Shown here: piece after piece, positions 36,028-50,400 of the stretch
How positions within the stretch are numbered: position 1 is the first letter of the stretch
Layout of the letters: each line of letters starts with the position of its first letter
Source: Chrysoperla carnea
Taxonomy: Eukaryota; Arthropoda; Insecta; Neuroptera; Chrysopidae
Assembly (NCBI RefSeq): GCF_905475395.1
Contig: NC_058337.1
Coordinates: 117,174,368 to 117,238,367, forward strand
Direction: 5' to 3'
DNA: 64,000 nt
The notes under the pieces: model-generated
Told to the model about the DNA's origin: nothing
The model's input: the letters and a program-made list of their open reading frames with translations, nothing else
The model's database searches: none
Position numbers and translations under genes: made by a program

Positions 36028-39000
36028 ATAAAAAATATAAAAACTGATGTCCGAACAACAACTTTAAATGAATTAACACTAAATGAAATTCTTCTCCAGC
36101 AATCATTTTCAAATTTAACCCAAGAACAATTTAAATCAAATCAAATAAAAATTGATGAAATTACTGAAATCACACATCACTTAAAATTATCGCCGAATTA
36201 TGTGAAAAATTACTTTTTTACCATTAATTCCATGGAGCTACAACCATCAAAAATTATGTCCTTACTTCCACGATCAACAAATGATTTTCAATTGTTACCA
36301 TACAATTTTACGAAAAATTCTCGAATACTACAATTTGTAAGATCAACATCTTTAATATATTTCCACGACGATATTCTACAGATTCCATCAATTTTTAATG
36401 TTTTTAATCAACGAGGTACACTTTTTAATAATTTTAAGCTTGATAAAGTTAACTTGGATTTACAACCTGTATTACTTGATACTATTTCAAAATGTACAGA
36501 ATTCCAAAAACTGAACCTGATTTTATGGAATATATTTGTGCTATTAAAATTATCTACGGAAAATGTTAACGTGATACTTAACGAACAACAGAATGACAAA
36601 GGAAATTTATATAATTTTCTACTAAAGCTAATTATGTTTTGGTTAAATACGGGACAAAAATTAAAACAAAGCTTCAATGAACCCAATCGAACGAAAGCTT
36701 TATTTGATTTCATTCAGTATAAATTTCAACATGTTCAACCAATTTTAACCCTTCCTTTCCTCGCGGACAAGGATGAAGATATTCAAAAAGAAAATTTTAA
36801 TCAAAATGCAAAAGCAAATGAAGAATTGGAGCAAAATATCACAGCCGTACAATATGCAAAAGCTGAAGATATTTTGTCAGAATCTTCAAAAGAAGATTGT
36901 ACTATAATTGAGGAAAATCTTGAAAGAAATATTCATCGAAATAGTCCACCAATAAAAAAGAAAAATGAATACTCATATTTTAGTCCACGATTTGGACATA
37001 ATTTTTTTTCTAGTCTCCAAAAAAATTTACCGTATTTTGATAATTATTTATCGGTACAATTTGCTGATTTTAATAAATTTTTGCATCGAATGAAGGATCA
37101 GAAAAATGATGAACAAAAAACAGAAGATAACTCGGATATTGATAGCGATGATGAGGGAAGTGATATTCCAAACCAGAATCTGAAAAAGAAAAAATTGCAC
37201 TCTCGTTGGTAAGTATGGGTACTCATGAATTTACCTGTCTCAATTTATTCCCTGTTCCTGTTAGAGTTGAAGTTAACAAAATAACCTGTACTATGATGCA
37301 TTTATTAACTTAGGTATTTTCTGTCACAAGCTTCGCATCAATAAGTCCTTAAATGATTCGATTGAGAACATTAAGCAACTTAGCAAAGAACGGCAGGACT
37401 AAAGACGCATTAAATTTCTTTACAAAATATAGGATTTCATATAAGATTTCGGACAAAATCATAGAAAATAATCAATCGTCAAATGTTTTCGTTTTTGCAT
37501 TTCTTGGGCTAAAGTTGCTCTATTCGTTGCGTGCATAACCGCGTTTTCAGCGCCGCTTGAGAAAATACTCTATATCGCCAAAGAATACAGTTATGTATCT
37601 GTATTCTTTGATATCGCCTAGTTGTATTTTTAATTTTATTTTTCACACAATGATTTCATCATTTAAGTAATAATATTGCCTATATCTCTAAACAATACAG
37701 AAGTAAATTTTTCCGCTTTCTTGAATTTGTATGAATAACTAAAAGATTAGCCCAGAGAAAAATATGATTTAAATAACTGGAAAATTTGAAGTCTAGTTTT
37801 AAGGGAGGAACTTAACTTAATTTTATTTAATACATTAATAATTAAATTTGTTTCTATTCAGCATTGCAAATCCTATCTCGCGCAAACTAGTTCGAAAATT
37901 TCCTTCAAGTTCATCAAGTTCTCATCATTATGTATTAAAATATCACACGCCTCAATCAAAAACTCCAAAGGAACGTAATTTGTTTTCACGACGCACACAT
38001 CCAATTAAAAATTTCTACTCCTGTACGCCGTCAGTACATCATGAAAAAAGTGAGCGACAACCTTTAATAGAAATTGTGCGTAAAACCCATGCAAAGTATC
38101 GTCAAGAGTACAGCAAGCATATTGCAAAACCGAAACACGATCAGCAATCACGACAATTGCACAAATACACTACTTATGAAACTGATAACAACAATATTTC
38201 ATTATCGAAAGTAAAGAAAATATGTAAAAGTCATAAAAAACGACATCATACTGTGAATAGGCCCAGCCTCGAATCAATTGGAGATTCAGATTTCCTTACT
38301 TCAATTGATTATACTAAATTGTCGGAACCACACACTTCAAAAAGTTACGTTGATTATGCACTTAAATTATCAAGATCTAGTATGTTACGTATGAATTCTG
38401 CCGGGGCAAATAAGCAATCAAAACACAAACTTACAGCAACCGATTCTAAAATTGAAATACTTAATAAGTTAATTCACATCTGTTCCGATGAAGGACGCCC
38501 TTTGTTCCCTGGCAAGGGCGAAAAGCATAAACGCCCTCGAATCAAGGTTATGACACCGGCAGATGGTGAAGCCTATGAACGCTTGAAGAAAATCACAGTT
38601 CGACAAACGCAAGGATCAAGCTTAGCCCCCACATCTACAAAGCGAATAGAAAATTTTTGTGAAAAATCAATGGGAAGTAAAACGCAACGTATTGTAACAC
38701 AACAATATGAAACAATCAAGGAGAAAAAAAATTCAAGGCCTTCATCGTCTAAATCGGCGTCAAAGGAAGTAAGGACTGATAATGGAAGTGTTATAAAAAA
38801 GAGATGTATTTTGCACGCGAACGTTGGGGTGGATAATGGCCCAATATTAATGGAGCTTGAGTCAAGGAATACTATCAATCTAAATGAAAGTTCTAAATTG
38901 GTTTTAGGCTCCAATAAACAAAATCCCAACAACTGTTTATATAAAAGTAAGAAAATCTGTATAATTAAAACTGCAATTAAAAACACATATTTTCAACATT

Positions 39001-39822
39001 TGTTAAGCTTGGTTCCCTAGTTAGGGTGCTCAGTCAGTCAGATTAGCATACATCTAGGTTTGGAGTGGCGAACGTGCCATTTTTTTCTTAGGTCTTAATC
39101 TGATCATTCTGCGCAAGGATAGAGCAGAATATTCTGATTGTTCGTGACTCTGCCAATTTTGACTTATCTCAGCTCTCTTCGGAAAATAGGCATCCATATG
39201 TACTTATTAATCTTGTTTTAGTATTTTTGCTATGGATCTTGCACTATGGCCTCTACCACGTTTGACAGTCTCGACCACATTATTTTTCACAAAACCGAAG
39301 AATCGCAGGAATTATAAGTTTTTTAATAAAATATTCTTATCCACAAAAAAAAAATTATTATTTTCAGATGAAACGAAAAAATACGTAAAAGAAAAGTGTT
39401 TCCAAGTCACTCAAGAATCGTTAGTACCGAATAATAACAGCATAGGCTCTGTAATGGAATTAAGCAAATTATCTACATCTAAAAACAGTCTCTTCTCGTT
39501 AAAAGATTCCTACCCATATTTTGGTATGAGTGGTATGGGTCTAATTTTTGATATTCATAATGGTAGCAACACATATTTTCCCATTATCCAATCAAAAATA
39601 ATCATATTTAATAATGAAGCTACTTTACTAAATATAGCAAACGATTTGCTAAAATTAAATGATTCAGCAGTGGCATCTATTTATTTTAATCATCAGATGT
39701 ACAACATATCCGAACAATTAGCCCATAAATGTTTAAAGAATTATTTACGACGAAAATGTGGTAAATACTTATACCGAAGAAAATATCGAAAAAATCGTAA
39801 ATATTATTTACTTTATAAGTAA
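36028..39822 (+). CDS. unidentified large gene, three 3' exons (906 codons)
   Basis: Three exons join with matching phases: 36028-37208 (donor TTG/GTAAGT, phase 2), 37862-38946 (acceptor TTTCTATTCAG, donor AAA/GTAAGA, phase 1) and 39368-39822 (acceptor TTATTTTCAG, stop TAA). Without these joins each exon looks like a separate gene. The protein has a Leu/Phe/Asn-rich first part (residues 1-230 of the visible piece), an acidic patch DNSDIDSDDEGSD and a KKKK run near residues 375-392. A long Ser/Lys/Arg-rich basic middle follows, with no domain that I recognise. It ends in a compact C-terminus with GMSGMGLIFDIHNGS and a very basic tail (YRRKYRKNRKYY). The basic, low-complexity middle suggests nucleic-acid or cytoskeletal contact, but that is a guess. 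The first exon is missing: 36028 opens in phase 0 with no ATG nearby. AATAAA at 39941-39946 may be its polyadenylation signal. Confidence 0.6.
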
Positions 39823-41482
39823 TTTCATTTCACATCATTTTTGAAAAAATATACTTGTTAGTTTTCGACATTTAAATTTAAATCGTTTTATTTATTTGCA
39901 ATGCCATCTAATATCGAACTCTGAACCACACCGAAAATCGAATAAAGCTTGCGAAACGAATAATTTATGCGAATATCGAAAATACTATGCCATACTATGT
40001 CGCGAATAATATGCCATCTATAAATAAAATATCGAATTCTGGACTTAGATATATGAAATGGTTTATAACAACGGAACAATGATGCATAAATTTAAAATAA
40101 AATCTCTATGATTTTGAACAACGAATTTGAATTTTAGGAGTAAAAATTCACAATCACAACTCTGAGTAGCATGGTAAGGTTATATATTCTATGGTAGCAT
40201 GGAACCAGAACTATACTAGAACGACTATATTAGTTTTATCAACTGGAACGTCGAAAAACAAGCAACAAAAAATTGGTTGAAAAATAAGTTTTATTAGAAA
40301 TTTCGGAAAATCAAAGCAGTAACAACTGAAAGTAATTCTACTTGTACAGTTTTTTCCCATTTCAATAAATTTCGTAATCTGATTTTAAGATGCCAACTGT
40401 TTCGATCCAAACAGGTGTTTGAAACAGAATTTAATTGTGGTTTTAATATCTAAATTTAATTAAAATCATAAATCCTACGCTAAAATTAAGGGAATTTATT
40501 TCGCTTTTGCAGATATGCACATTAAATTATGTAATTATTGTGATACATAACTGATACACACTAGAGATTTTAAGATTCAAAACTACCTTCGACACAACGT
40601 CCAACCTTACATTTTCTGTATACTGAAACAAAAAAATTATTGAGTACACAAATAAAACTATTTAATACAACGATCTTTCTGTTTAATTCTTTTTCCAGGC
40701 AAGAAATGTCGTAAAACGTCGCTGATATCATATTCTTGTTAGAACTGAAAAGTTTTGAACTAAAGGCACTAAAGGCACGCATGAATCGAATTTCATTATC
40801 TTGAAAAATGCTGGCACTGCGCCAGAAAGCCTTTTTATTTGCCAACATTGCCAACGTCGTTCAGTTTAAAACTTATGCTATAAGAATATGTCATCGACGT
40901 TTTACTTCTCACCGAAAAATTTAAAAAGAAATTTCCCAAAGAAAAAGATAATTCTAGAGAGCCGGAATAAAAGAATTTCTGAAATGAGTGAACACTGATT
41001 ATGCAATACTCCAAAAAGGAAAATAGGAGATGCGTTTTTATTCCATTGCACAAAATTTTATCAGCTCTACGTCTATTAATTAGAACTAGATTGAGAGTAA
41101 CTAATTTAGAAATTTAGCAATAAAACAGTAACTTAAAACTGGGGTACGATCTTGGTACGATGATTAATTCTGAATGAAAAACGACAAATTTTTATACAAT
41201 AAATGCTGTTTTTATTTACTGGAATTCATTGCAATAAAATTCATACAAGATTAAACGTAGTTGGTTTCGTTTTATAATTATTTGTATGTTTTTTATTTAA
41301 TATAATATTATTATGTACACAAATACAATAATTAATAATCATCATTAAAAAAAATAAGTATATTCAAGTCGGATTCCATGACCAGACATTCAGTTGCCTT
41401 TTTTTTTAAATTAAAAAAGAAAATGTATAATTAATATTGATTAGAAAATATATATTATATTCTGGAGACTGAATAAAATATT
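39823..41482. other. intergenic between convergent genes
   Basis: 3' flanks of the orphan gene (+) and ECM29 (-). AT-rich, with small local duplications such as a CCATCTA.AATATCGAA phrase near 39904 and 40015. Reading minus, an AATAAA lies near 41295, about 190 bp past the ECM29 stop, and is a candidate polyadenylation signal. No gene supported; short open frames at 40570-41053 have no coding character. Confidence 0.45.
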
Positions 41483-44400
41483 TCAAAGTTGTATTAATTC
41501 TTTTAATTCAGTAATACGTGTTTTAATTTCTGGTTGTTGATCTTTTTCTAACTCTGGCAAACATTTTAATACCATTTTTGATACAGATTCCATTTCGGTA
41601 TTCGCATTTATTGCTAAAATAAAAATATATTTGAGTAAAAAGACTTTCATTTAAAAAAATATATGTATATTTAACTTACCTTTAAGTCGTTTACTGAGGC
41701 AAATTAACACATTCAATGATTCCCTCCTTAATCTTAAATGTTTTGAAATATCTGAAAGCAAAAACAAAAAACAAGTTACGATTTTTTGACAACTTTTAAA
41801 CACCTTGTACCCAAATACAAACCTAATGTAATATTCATGGCTTTTAAAATATGATTTAATATTTGATTTAATACATCACGATCTTTTATTGCATCTTTTG
41901 GTGCATCCGTGTTCTGTTGTAATAAAGTTAACTTTTCCACATACTTTTGTAGTGCTAACACAATACTAACTTGAACATTACGTACAGTTGTAGGTAAACA
42001 CGCAACACAATGTTCAACAAATTGAATACGATATTTAATTTGTGTTTTTTCATTGATAGGCCATGCTTTACCCAAAGTTTCATAAATTGTTGCCTTTAAT
42101 TTTAAGATATTTTCACGTTTTGTTGATTTTTCATCAATGGAGGATGCTGACCTATCATCATCATCGGCGTCTTCATTTAATATATTTGTTACATCCTGTA
42201 TACAAAAATTAATCAATTTATCTACGTCTCTTGGTGTATTCGTTTACTTATAATATCTCTTTTGTTCTAATATTAATCTAAGAAATGAAGCCGGATGAAA
42301 GCTAAAAGGTTGCAATTCTATGGAACAATATTGTTTCGTGCAAATGCAACCTTAATGCTTCATTTCCTACAGTATACACAGAAGCAAGCTTCTTCATAAC
42401 TTTTGAACTCGACAGAAAAAACTTTGAATAGCGTTGCCTAAGGTAAATGACATTCTCAAAAATTTAAATAGATTATAAGAAGTGATAATGATAATTTTCA
42501 TGACAATATGATTCTACTTGGAAAATTGATAATGCGTTCTTTGTAAATCTAGTTTTGAAAAGATCTCCTGAAGAATTTAACATTGAAATCATGCAAATAA
42601 GAATCATCAGATTTACTGCTTGAGCGTAAAAGTGAAGAAATTCAGACATTTGAAATTCGAAGGCCTGTTTAAATTAATGTATTCACGAAAATGAATTGGT
42701 GATGTAAAAAATTTTGGATTACGAATTCGTGGCAATATGATATCGAATATTATGCTTAAATCGGATAAAAATTTATTGGATTTAAATAAATAAATAAAAC
42801 TTCCAAGTATAATTATACAATAATCAAATTATTTCGAAGTAAAATTAATGGGTCGAAATTAAAGTAACATACCTTTGCTAGCGCATTTTGAACAATATTG
42901 TACAAATCATCAAATCGATCCACGTCTAAAGATTCTAAAATATCCCCACACGCTTCCAAGCACAATCGTTTATAAACAATTTCCTCCTTATTACATTCTT
43001 TCATTATGGCATTAACTAATGCTTCCACATTAATTTGCGGATCCGTTTTAATATCCCTTTAAAATAAAAACAATAGCATGTAACGAATAATGTATTTATC
43101 AAAAATTGTTCAACATAACTTACTTGCAATTTTTACAAATACTAGCTAAAGCTTGGACTAGTTTTTCTTTGCCATTCCATGTTCGTCCACTTAAACCAGA
43201 AATTAACATATTTATTAATAAATTACGATATTGAATGTCCATTGTACCACCTAATTTATTAGCCACAGTGGCTATAGAATTTGCTGCCTAAAAAAAAAAT
43301 TTAAAAATAAGATTTTTTGTATCGTTCATATGCCAAAACGTTCGATAGCGAACTTAGAGGCGGATCGCTGTTGGATTAATTAAATTATTTAAAAAATACT
43401 GGCACGAAGACCATAAAGAAAAAGGATTGACCGTTTTAGTGACGTACGTTAGAAAAATTAAAGAGATCATTTTGTTTAATTTTCTGATTAGTCTTAAATA
43501 TCGCTTCTGGGTCCCTATAAAATTACCTGTGCTTTAATGTTCCAATTGGATGATTCTAACGACTTCTCTAAAATTTGTGTAATTTCTTTTAAGTTTTGTC
43601 GTATACCAGTCTCCGTTCCTGGACTATTATCTGACCATATTTCATTCCATAATTCAACTGAATCCTTTGTATCTGAAATAAAAATTCATAATTCAAAAAA
43701 ACAGTCTTTAAAAACATTAAATTTAAAGTAAAATGCATTTTTGAAAATATTTACTTACCTTCAGTCTTTTCAGCATGCATGGCAAAAAATACTAAGGGTA
43801 AAATTAAATTTGAATACGATTTTAAAATTTCTTGATTTTGTTGACCAATTGCACTTACGGTATGTGCAATTACGCTACGAACTTTGTCATCTGTAAACAA
43901 ACATTAAAGTTATATCGTATTCCATGAAAAAAACGGTATAAAATTTTACCTTCTATAGTAAAATACCAATTTTGTAATTTAGCAAATAACTTTTCAATAC
44001 TGGAATCTTTTGCTGTTGCCACTAGATGCCCAATTGCAATTGCATTATGTTTACGTACAGCAGAATTACGATCGGTTAAACCATTCATTAAAATTGATAA
44101 AAATCGACCCGTGTATGGTGTAATATCTTTACCTAATTGTACAGTTAATAAAATAATAAAATGTGCGCATGCAACTTTTATCCCTAAACCCACAGAGTTT
44201 TTCATAATGTCAGTTACTTTTGGTACTAAATCATCCATTAGACTTACATCAACGTATTGTAAACACTGGAAATAAAAAATTTAATTTAATTTACTTGGGG
44301 AAAATAAAACTAAAATGTTACTTAAAGGTTCATCATATTTTAAAGGACTTCCCACGATAGGAAAATCAACTTCTGTGAAATTTTTTCAAACCGCCTCCAA

Positions 44401-47400
44401 AATGTTTTTTGGATCGTTTTGATCAAAAGCTCTCACGGCCACAAAATTTCTTAACTAGAAGTCGTTTGCTATAAATTATAAATAATACCTACCTTTGTTA
44501 AAGTATCCATTGTATAATGCGATTTAACTGCGCTAGCACGTGCTGAATCGATAGCATCTTGTACCTGAGAACGCCCACTATAAATATTACTCAAATGTGT
44601 TAAGTTAACATTCTGTAATTCACCAGTCGCTTCCAATAATGCTGGTATTAAATTCGATAAAAACGGTTTTAATGATGGGCCAGCGGTTCCAATTAATTTA
44701 GAAACTGTCAATAAACTACCAAAAGAAATTTCATTAAATTTTCATGTTTTGATCTCTTCAAAACTTACCTAATACTTCGAACTTCAGCCACGGTATGCGT
44801 AATTCCAGTTTGTAACAAAACTGGCAACATTTGGTTCATTAATTCCGTTCCATTTTTCCCTTGCTCTACATCACATCCAGCCACACATAGCTAAAAATCA
44901 AGCATTCAATTTGGTTTGAAATTTTTGAAAAAAAATAATAAAAATTTTACCTTGGATAAACTTTTCACTGTTGAATTTGCAGCATTTCTAGTACCTTCAT
45001 GGTAATCGTCCATAACACGAAATAGTTGTGTCCACAATTGTGCAATCGAGGCCGTATAATCGTGAATTGAACGATGTGCGCTACCACGTAGAAAGTCTTG
45101 TAACGCAACACAGCAAGATAAGCGTACACGCCATTGGGCTGATGTTAAATTTTGGATTAAGTCCTCTAGAATTTCTTTATGATACGCATCAATCTGTTAA
45201 GAACAGAGAAAAAGTTTGTTCAACATGTTTTTGGTAAATTTCTTCCTAAAAGTTCAATTGTACTTACAGCCTTTTGTTTATCAGGCACTAATTCATTCCA
45301 AATACGTTGCATTGATGCTTGTAGATTTGGCGTTGGATCATATTGATAACGATACAATCGTGGTATAATTTTTGGTAAATGTGGTTTAATTTGTTCACCA
45401 GCTTTTGCGGCTATTGTTGAAAATCCAAATGCAGCACCTTTTTTTGAATTCCATATAGCATTATGATTAGCTAGATTCATAAATTTAAATATTAAATCTG
45501 GTTTATTTAGATCCGAAGCTAATGAGCAAATTTCCTTGTATGTTGTTAAACTTCCTCTGCAAAATAAAAAACCAGGTAGTTTAGTTACTGTTATAAAATT
45601 TCTACTCAATGACGTAACAACAGTAGGGTAGTAAAACAAGATAAAAAAGAAAGATTTTAGTCTCCAGAAGTTTTGAGGAATTAAAATTAATCTCTTTTGT
45701 ATATAAAACCAATAACTAAACAAGTGAAAACAAACAATTGACTGAGTTAATTGTTGAAATACCATGCATAGTCAGTGTTGATTTCTTTATCACATTACAC
45801 GTACAAACCTGTGACACATACATAACTGATAATCAAGTATTCGCTTCGTGTGTGAGTTTCGTTTCCATGACAACGATACACTACTTTAATTATAGAATTG
45901 TATGGATGCATATATAATTGTGTGGATTGCATTGAAAACTTACATTTAAAATTTAATATTCTTGTTTCACAAATTTAAATAAATAATTATGATAATTTAC
46001 ATTTGAAAAATAATATTTGTACAATTTGATTTCTTATTTTCACAATTTTTAATGCATTAAGTTTAATTAATTAGTGTTTTTCAATCATTTTAATTTGACA
46101 GTTTCTATATCATTAACATGTAAAGAATTGCAAATTAGTCATAACAGCCCCCTTTATCTCAAAAATTTTTCACTTAAAGCGCTGGCATCGATTTTATTAT
46201 CCCTACCATGACTACGCACACAACGAATAGTACATGTTATAAAATTTCCGCCTAATTGGCGCCCTCACGGGTAAACAGTGATGTTTACGAAAAAATTTTT
46301 CAAACAAAAGTTGTTTAATTTTTGATAAGGAACATTTTTTACATTTAAACTTTTGTTCTATCTCTAACGGTTTACAAGATGGGTCCTACGGACCCAAGAC
46401 CCAATTGACCTATGATGCTCATTTACGAACATGACCTCACTTTTTACGTCCTGAGTACGCTGTAAAAATTTCAGCTCGATATCTTTTTTCGTTTTCAGTT
46501 ATCGTGTCCACAGACGGACGGACGGACAACCGGAAATGGACTAATTAGGTGATTTTATGAACACCTATGACAAAATTTTTTTCCTAGCATCATTATTTTT
46601 AAGCGTTACAAACTTGGGACTAAACTTAATATACTATGTATATTTCATATATACATGGTATAAAAGCGTTGTTATACCATTGTTTTCGCAGAAGCATGTG
46701 TTACGTACCCTGTTGGAGATTTTCCTAATTGACCTTCTTCAAAGAGTTTTGTGTCGTCGGTCACTTTCTGTACAGTGCGTCTACCTGAATTCAATTGATC
46801 CAACAAACCGTCCAACATTTCAGCTCGTAAATTTTCATCACAACTTTCATACACAAGACCTAAACCTTTGGATGCAATATCTTGGACGATATCTACAAAA
46901 CAAAAAAAGTAAGTTTAAATTAAACAAATACCAAGGCTTAATTCACAGACAAATACAAAATATCTCAGCTGACCGTGCTAATGTAAATAGTCCGTTAAAA
47001 GAGACCTTTTCAGCGACAGTGAAAATATTTCGTCTTAATCTGTGCACTGTTTAAAACGTAATACTTACCACTACTTTCCCCAAGTAAATCTTTAAAAGCA
47101 TTCTGTAAAGATTGAAGGCGCTTTTTAATTGCTTCACGATTTGAGCAATGTTTTAGAAGTGCAAGTAACCAAACACAAGAGGCCTAAAATACAAAATTTT
47201 TTAAATATTGTGTTTCTAAAAACTGGCTTTTTGGCACATTTTATAAATTTTTAGAGCTATGGCAAAGCCAATTATCTTTCGCTGGATTGAACTAATAATG
47301 ACAAAATCTTGAGAACTTGGACGCAGTAATGAGCTCAAATATCAGTAAAATAAATGTAATATGGTTTAAAGGCTTAAAATATACCTGTCTTGAATTTGGG

Positions 47401-50400
47401 TGAGTTTTGGTAACCATTTCCAATAATTGATCCAATAACCAATTCAAATCCTCATCAGATGGTGATTCCATCATCGAATCACTTGGTGTATACTCTGATG
47501 GTAATACAGTCCAACGATCACGTGCCTCATTCGACCAAATCGATTGAACACACATAACCAAAGATTCACCCACTGAAAAATGTACTTCAATATCTTTAGT
47601 TTCCTTGGCTGTATTTATTAATCCAGTTATAACTTCCCGAGAATGTGGGAATATTTCACCCACACATATTAATCCTAAGGTGTTTGCAGCCTTTTCCCGG
47701 ATTTTTGATTGGAACTTAGTGCTATTCATTACTTCTAATAATTTATTTACTAGAGATAATTTAGTGTTTTTGTCAGCACCTTCTTCGGAAGTTTTAGCGT
47801 TATTTAATGGTAAACTATAACAACGTCCAAGTAAACCAATTCCGGCACATGCTGCCATAACCAACATTGGATTTGCATTGTCCAAAAATGATACTGAAAA
47901 TAAATTAAGCAAAAGTTTTAATTTCGGGTATTCAAAATTAGTGTAATGCTTTAACTTATTTTGCATTAGCTAAATAATTCGATCAGAGTTAGAATTTGCG
48001 AGATTTTTAACTCAAATATTTGAATACAATATACGATAGTTTTGTTGTTGACCTAGTTTTAGTTTAAAAATGCGATTTTTTTTTATAATGCTTCTATCTC
48101 GAAAATATGATACCCAATTATTTTTACAATAATCGTTAATTTCGACAATATCAAATTTTCATCAAAATTAGGTTTTATTTTCTTTCAATTACTTGTATCT
48201 CAAAAAAGTGAATTTTAGGAAAAAATGTCACGGAATAAAAAAAAATGCTTAAGAGTGCGCACCAAAAACTAAAAAACTTTCAACTTCTAATTCGTTGCCA
48301 TTTTGTCAGAAAATGAAGAAATTCTTCGCTTAACAAATAGCGATATTTAAAGATAGAAAAAGACCGCTAACAATTTTCCATTTCCATGTTCCATGTTCCA
48401 GTGGATCCTGTATTTTCAGCATTTATTAGACTCGTATTTGAATTCGATCGATTCATTTGATTACTCGATTTTCCATAGGACTAATAAAGTATATAATTTG
48501 TACTCACTTAATAATTGTACAGTACTTTTATACGGTTCCCAATTTTGATTCACATCATGCAACTCATTAGCAAACTTCTTGATACTAATACGTCGTTCCA
48601 AACAATTCGCTAATGCTAATAATGATCCATGTTGATTCTCCAAATTTTTATTATTCTTTGTTGCATTTAATAATTCAGTGATAGTTTTATCAAAATCATT
48701 ATTATTTAACGCGTACGCAGTTAATATACCATATAAAATCGATGCATGTTCACGAATTTCTTCTTTTGTAGAACTTAGAAATCCTTTACACCATGTCAAT
48801 TTATCTACATTATCTTTACATAATATATCAGGGATACAGCCAACAACTTCCAGAAAACAACTGATTGGAATGACTCCTAAAAATTTTTTACAAATTATTT
48901 ATACCAAACTTGTGAATGAACAAATTTTGGGTGAAATATGTTATTAGGAATCGTGTTTTTTTGGGTTCTAATGACCCTTACTTTTGATTTCTGTTACAAT
49001 CGATACGATTTTAGTTGCACTCAGGTTTTTTGTGAGTTAATCCCGAGAAATATAAAATAAGATTCCCCTGATTTCTCTAATGTTTCTCGGCCAATCGTAT
49101 TCTTTTATAAATTACGATTTTTAGCCATTCTGTGTCTTAACATTTTCAAGTTTAAAATAAAATTACTTACCAGGATAAGCACTCATAAAATCTTGAATTA
49201 AATTTAAATATTGTTTCAATGGATGCGTATCATCAAACTTCTTGTTACTAGTGCATAACGATCGTAAATATTTTCCCAAGAGTGGTGTAGTTTCATTCGG
49301 ATGTGGTGAAATACCCCCCTTATTGATTAAATCAGCTCCTTGTGCCAAACACAAACGTAAATATGCTAAAATCTCCGTATATACAACTGGTGCAAACGGT
49401 AATACAATATTTCCTTGCTCAAAGCGACGTTCATCTGATTTCCGGGCTTTTGCCTCTTTGGAAACAAAAGCGCACATGGGAATGAATTCTGGTAATTTTA
49501 TATTTTTAGATAGACTTGTACTTTCTGTACTATATTTACGTGTGGTCCCATACAATGCTTTTAAAGCTTCCATAAACACTTCATCTTTACTATCGCCAGT
49601 AGATAAAAGTAACAAATATCGAGAGCCAACATGATTTTCAGGAAATGCAGTAGCTACGTATCGAACAGCAACAAATCGGACAATTGGTTCGTTTGAACGT
49701 AGACAGTATGATATTAGACCAATTAAACGTAGTTCAATAGATGTTGTTTTTGATTTATCGGGATCTTGAATCATTTTTTCACAATTTCTTAAATCTATGA
49801 TTTCATTGGAATATTCTGGTTCGCTTATGGTGTAACAATGTGCTATGTTTAATAGAGCTTCTCGAATTGATAAACGTAAATCGGGAGTTGCCTGCAAATT
49901 TTAAAAATAATTTATTAAATAAAAATTTTCAGTATACCATTTTTATAGAATGTTCTTCTAGAGCTATTCCGACATTTCAAATAATACAGAAATTGAAAAA
50001 ACCGCACTTGTAGCTTAAAAATCTAGACCTAAATATATTTCATTGGTGGCAAGTACCTTAACCACTTGCCCAAATATTTTGAATAGTCACTTGTGCAATT
50101 ATTTTCATTTCGACATTTTAATAAAGCTACTAACTACATTAAAATTCCTATACTCACTATCGAATTCGAGTTTCATTTATTATTATGGTTTGAAAAATGA
50201 AAATATACTTACAGTTATCAATTTATTAAGAAAATTTTCCAATGAACTGATATCCTTTTGGAATAAAATTGGAAAACGTCGACCCATCTGTCCCATTAAC
50301 ACATAAATTTGTCCATGATGTTGCACATCTCCCTCATTCAAGAACTTTTGCAAACCAGCCAATAAAACAAATGTGACTCGTGCCAATTTCGCCGCATCTA

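Noticed and set aside
36408-36713. 101-codon minus-strand open frame
   Set aside because: Antisense of the long plus-strand exon 36028-37208, with no splice context.
37209-37212. Stop codon ending the first part of the orphan gene
   Set aside because: It lies inside a strong GTAAGT donor whose phase fits the acceptor before 37862.
39232-39367. Apparent ATG start of a separate gene (MDLALWPLPRL..)
   Set aside because: The acceptor at 39366-39367 matches the phase of the donor after 38946, so this stretch is intron. The ATG frame is open only by chance.
45557-45765. Upstream extension of the open frame around ECM29 exon 13
   Set aside because: The conserved ECM29 sequence starts at the acceptor at 45556; the part above is intron and repeat.
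46557-47054. 165-codon open frame on the plus strand
   Set aside because: It runs through a family A repeat, antisense of an ECM29 exon and an intron. The composition is not coding, and the exon on the other strand is conserved.
49242-49634. 130-codon plus-strand open frame
   Set aside because: Exact antisense of ECM29 exon 8, whose minus-strand product is recognisable.
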